This document shows positions 31,322 to 33,269 of a stretch of DNA of 33,269 nucleotides, piece after piece. A program made the position numbers and the translations under genes. The notes beneath the pieces were generated by a model. It searched no databases. It was not told the origin of the DNA and saw only the letters and a program-made list of their open reading frames with translations. The stretch covers positions 1-33,269 of the forward strand of contig JADHTJ010000037.1 of NCBI GenBank assembly GCA_016785015.1, in the 5' to 3' direction. The first letter of the stretch is position 1. Every line of letters starts with the position of its first letter. The DNA is from Anaerolineales bacterium. GTDB taxonomy: Bacteria > Chloroflexota > Anaerolineae > Anaerolineales > UBA11858.

Positions 31322-33094
31322 ATGAGTGAATATAAATTATCCCCCTGGAGCCTAAAGGATTTATTCCCATCTCATGATGGACCAGAAATCGAAGCGGCCT
31401 TTATGAACCTAGAAGCCAAGGCTGATGAGTTCGAAGCTTTTCGTGAAAAATTGACCCCCGAAATAGATTTCGAAGATTTCATGGATGCAATCAAGGCATT
31501 GGAAGAAGCAACCATCGCAGCTTACAATCTCTCCGCATATCCAGGGTTGTGGTTTGCGGCTGACACCCAGAGTCAGGATGCTCAGGCTTTGTACGCACGC
31601 GTGCAGCAGTTTATGGCCAAGTTGCAAAACCAGACCTTGTTTTTCTCCCTGTGGTGGAAGAATTTGGATGTTAAAGTGGCTGAAAAGTTGATGTCCATTT
31701 CTGACGGATACACTTATTGGTTAGAGGAAATGAGGCATTTCAAGCCTCATATTCTCAGTGAACCCGAGGAGAAGATTGTCAATATCAAGGATGTCACTGG
31801 TGCCCAGGCGTTGGTAACTTTGTATGATGCCATCACAAATCGCTATGTCTTCAAACTTGAAGTGGATGGTGAAGTCAAAGAAATGACCCGCGGCGAATTG
31901 ACCACTTACGTTCAAGGTGCCGATGCTGATCTGCGCGCAGCCGCCTATCAGGAAATGTACAGGGTATATGGCGACGATGGCCCCATTCTGGGTCAGATGT
32001 ACCAGACATTGATGCGAGATTGGTTCGCTGAAAACATTGATCTGCGCGGCTATGATACTCCCATTTCCGTGCGGAATTTGGTCAATGACGTTCCAGATGA
32101 TGTTGCCAAAACGCTCATGGACGTTTGCGAAGCAAATGCCAATGTATTCCAGCGTTATTTCAAAATCAAAGCAAAATGGCTGGGTGTCGATAAGCTGAGC
32201 CGTTATGATATCTATGCCCCCATTGCTGAAGCAGATAAAACCTTCGATTACGATGAAGCTGTCAAACTCACTTTGAAAGCCTTCGAGGATTTCGAGCCGC
32301 GCGTTGCTGAACTGGCTAAGCAAGTTTTCGATGATGACCATATTGATAGCGAAGTGCGCAAAGGCAAACAGAGCGGTGCATTCTGTGCTTCTACCGTACC
32401 CGGCCATACACCTTACGTCAAAGTCAATTACCAGGGCAAGATCAGCGATGTTGGCACGATTGCTCACGAATTGGGTCATGCCATTCACTCCATGCTGGCC
32501 TTCGACCACAATGTTTTCACATTCCACTCATCGCTGCCCATGGCTGAAAATGCATCAACCTTTGCGGAGATGCTGCTGATCGACCGCTTGCTTGAGATCG
32601 AAGATGACCCTGCGGTGCGCCGCGATATCCTTTTCCGCCAGGTGGATGATGCCTACGCCACTATTATGCGTCAGGCCTTCTTTGCCATGTTCGAGGTGAC
32701 GGCTCATGATTTGGTTGCCGGAGGAGCTACCATTGACCAACTCTCCGAGGCATACATGGAGAATATCGAAAAGCAATTTGGCGATGCCGTAGAGCTTAGC
32801 GACGAGTTTAAATGGGAATGGGTTTCAATCCCTCACTTCTTCCATTATCCCTTCTACGTCTATGCTTACGCCTTTGGACAATTGCTCGTATTCTCGCTGT
32901 ACAAGCAGTTCAAGGCTGAGGGCAATAGCTTCAAGCCGCGCTATATCAAGATCCTTGAGGCGGGTGGATCAGCATCCCCGGCAGATATCTGCGCCGAGGC
33001 CGGTCTGGACATCACCGAGGCTGAATTCTGGCAGGGTGGTTTCGACGTGATCAAGGAAATGGTTGAGCAGTTAGAGGCCATTCCAGTAGAATAA
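31322..33094 (+). CDS. pepF: Oligoendopeptidase F (M3 family zinc peptidase)
   Basis: A 590-aa cytoplasmic peptidase that cuts short peptides. The zinc motif H382-E383-x2-H386 lies in GTIAHELGHAIH, with the third ligand expected in ENASTFAEMLLIDRLL. The N-terminal helical domain (SEYKLSPWSLKDLFPSHDGP) and the C-terminal FFHYPFYVYAYAFGQLL segment are typical of the PepF/M3B subfamily. Length matches the family. AAAAAGGAAA precedes the ATG by about 10 nt. It is transcribed from its own promoter and closed by a terminator at 33112-33148, so it forms a single-gene unit. Confidence 0.94.
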   Translation: MSEYKLSPWSLKDLFPSHDGPEIEAAFMNLEAKADEFEAFREKLTPEIDFEDFMDAIKALEEATIAAYNLSAYPGLWFAADTQSQDAQALYARVQQFMAKLQNQTLFFSLWWKNLDVKVAEKLMSISDGYTYWLEEMRHFKPHILSEPEEKIVNIKDVTGAQALVTLYDAITNRYVFKLEVDGEVKEMTRGELTTYVQGADADLRAAAYQEMYRVYGDDGPILGQMYQTLMRDWFAENIDLRGYDTPISVRNLVNDVPDDVAKTLMDVCEANANVFQRYFKIKAKWLGVDKLSRYDIYAPIAEADKTFDYDEAVKLTLKAFEDFEPRVAELAKQVFDDDHIDSEVRKGKQSGAFCASTVPGHTPYVKVNYQGKISDVGTIAHELGHAIHSMLAFDHNVFTFHSSLPMAENASTFAEMLLIDRLLEIEDDPAVRRDILFRQVDDAYATIMRQAFFAMFEVTAHDLVAGGATIDQLSEAYMENIEKQFGDAVELSDEFKWEWVSIPHFFHYPFYVYAYAFGQLLVFSLYKQFKAEGNSFKPRYIKILEAGGSASPADICAEAGLDITEAEFWQGGFDVIKEMVEQLEAIPVE

Positions 33095-33111
33095 CGTAGC
33101 TTTCGAAAATC

Positions 33112-33148
33112 AAAAGGTCCCGCTATTTATCAATCAGTGGGACCTTTT
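33112..33148 (+). terminator. Rho-independent terminator after pepF
   Basis: AAAAGGTCCC (33112-33121) and GGGACCTTTT (33139-33148) pair perfectly with a 17-nt loop. The complementary A/T ends make it bidirectional. Confidence 0.85.
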
Positions 33149-33239
33149 AGATTCTCAGAAACACAAATAGAAAATCTGTGGTCATCTGCTTTTATCGGCG
33201 TCCTATTTTTTTTCTGATTTATAAAAGGTGGTGATTTTT

Positions 33240-33269
33240 ATGATATTTCCCGTAACTGCAAATCGGAAT
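33240..33269 (+). CDS. Start of an unidentified gene, cut by the window end
   Basis: The ATG at 33240 follows an excellent Shine-Dalgarno, AAAGGTGGTGA (33224-33234), and opens a frame MIFPVTANRN that runs out of the window. Too short to name. Confidence 0.5.
   Translation, partial: MIFPVTANRN

Noticed and set aside
31721-32527. 268-codon open frame on the minus strand
   Set aside because: It is antisense to the PepF gene, with no ribosome site or recognisable domain.

Overview
The window reads like a chromosomal segment of a free-living bacterium, most plausibly a Chloroflexota (Anaerolineae-like) organism. That assignment is an inference from gene style: a dnaG-rpoD pair, a HisKA_3 kinase with a NarL-type regulator, a lone SCP-x-like thiolase, small two-helix membrane proteins and many short intergenic inverted repeats. 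No 16S or ribosomal protein marker is present. Nearly all genes lie on the + strand. The exceptions are a small repeat protein (21463-21834) and a tRNA-Leu (28238-28319).

Layout. 4-1460 is a complete IS4-type insertion sequence with perfect 14-bp ends. It has cut off the start of a secreted Asp-Pro-repeat protein (to 2005). 2006-2321 holds a terminator, a very strong hairpin and the dnaG promoter. 2322-5837 is dnaG-rpoD, followed by an adenine-type phosphoribosyltransferase (5925-6479) and a P5C-dehydrogenase-like aldehyde dehydrogenase (6646-8217). 8302-13855 holds a small membrane protein, then a run of CPBP protease, CaiB/BaiF CoA-transferase, nitrilase-family hydrolase, lactate-permease-family transporter and FMN split-barrel protein. 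The last two of these are 2 nt apart, and the first two overlap by ATGA. 13965-16335 holds a tiny membrane protein and a surface HExxH metallopeptidase. 16450-19283 is a sensor kinase, a C-GCAxxG-C-C redox protein with an in-frame UGA, and a response regulator. 19408-21372 is a thiolase and a ConA-like hypothetical. 21835-22371 is a structured intergenic region with two perfect DnaA boxes and a textbook promoter/operator. That promoter drives an ArsR-type regulator and two tandem paralogous MFS transporters (22372-26018). An OsmC protein, a secreted three-repeat protein, a membrane thioredoxin-like protein with an in-frame UGA, two GNATs, a YchF-like ATPase and a PepF-type M3 peptidase follow. 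The first codons of another gene close the window.

The main discovery is a pair of likely selenoproteins that ordinary gene calling would truncate or miss. In the C-GCAxxG-C-C protein (17943-18386) UGA sits exactly where the family's first Cys is expected. In the membrane thioredoxin-fold protein (28395-28871) UGA replaces the first Cys of a CxxC motif, giving U-F-A-C. Both UGAs are followed at 20 and 27 nt by a hairpin whose 3-4 nt apical loop carries GU, as expected of a bacterial SECIS element. The host should therefore have a selenocysteine system (selA, selB, selC, selD), none of which lies in this window. The placement of one selenoprotein between a kinase and its probable response regulator suggests a redox link to that signalling pair, which is an inference.
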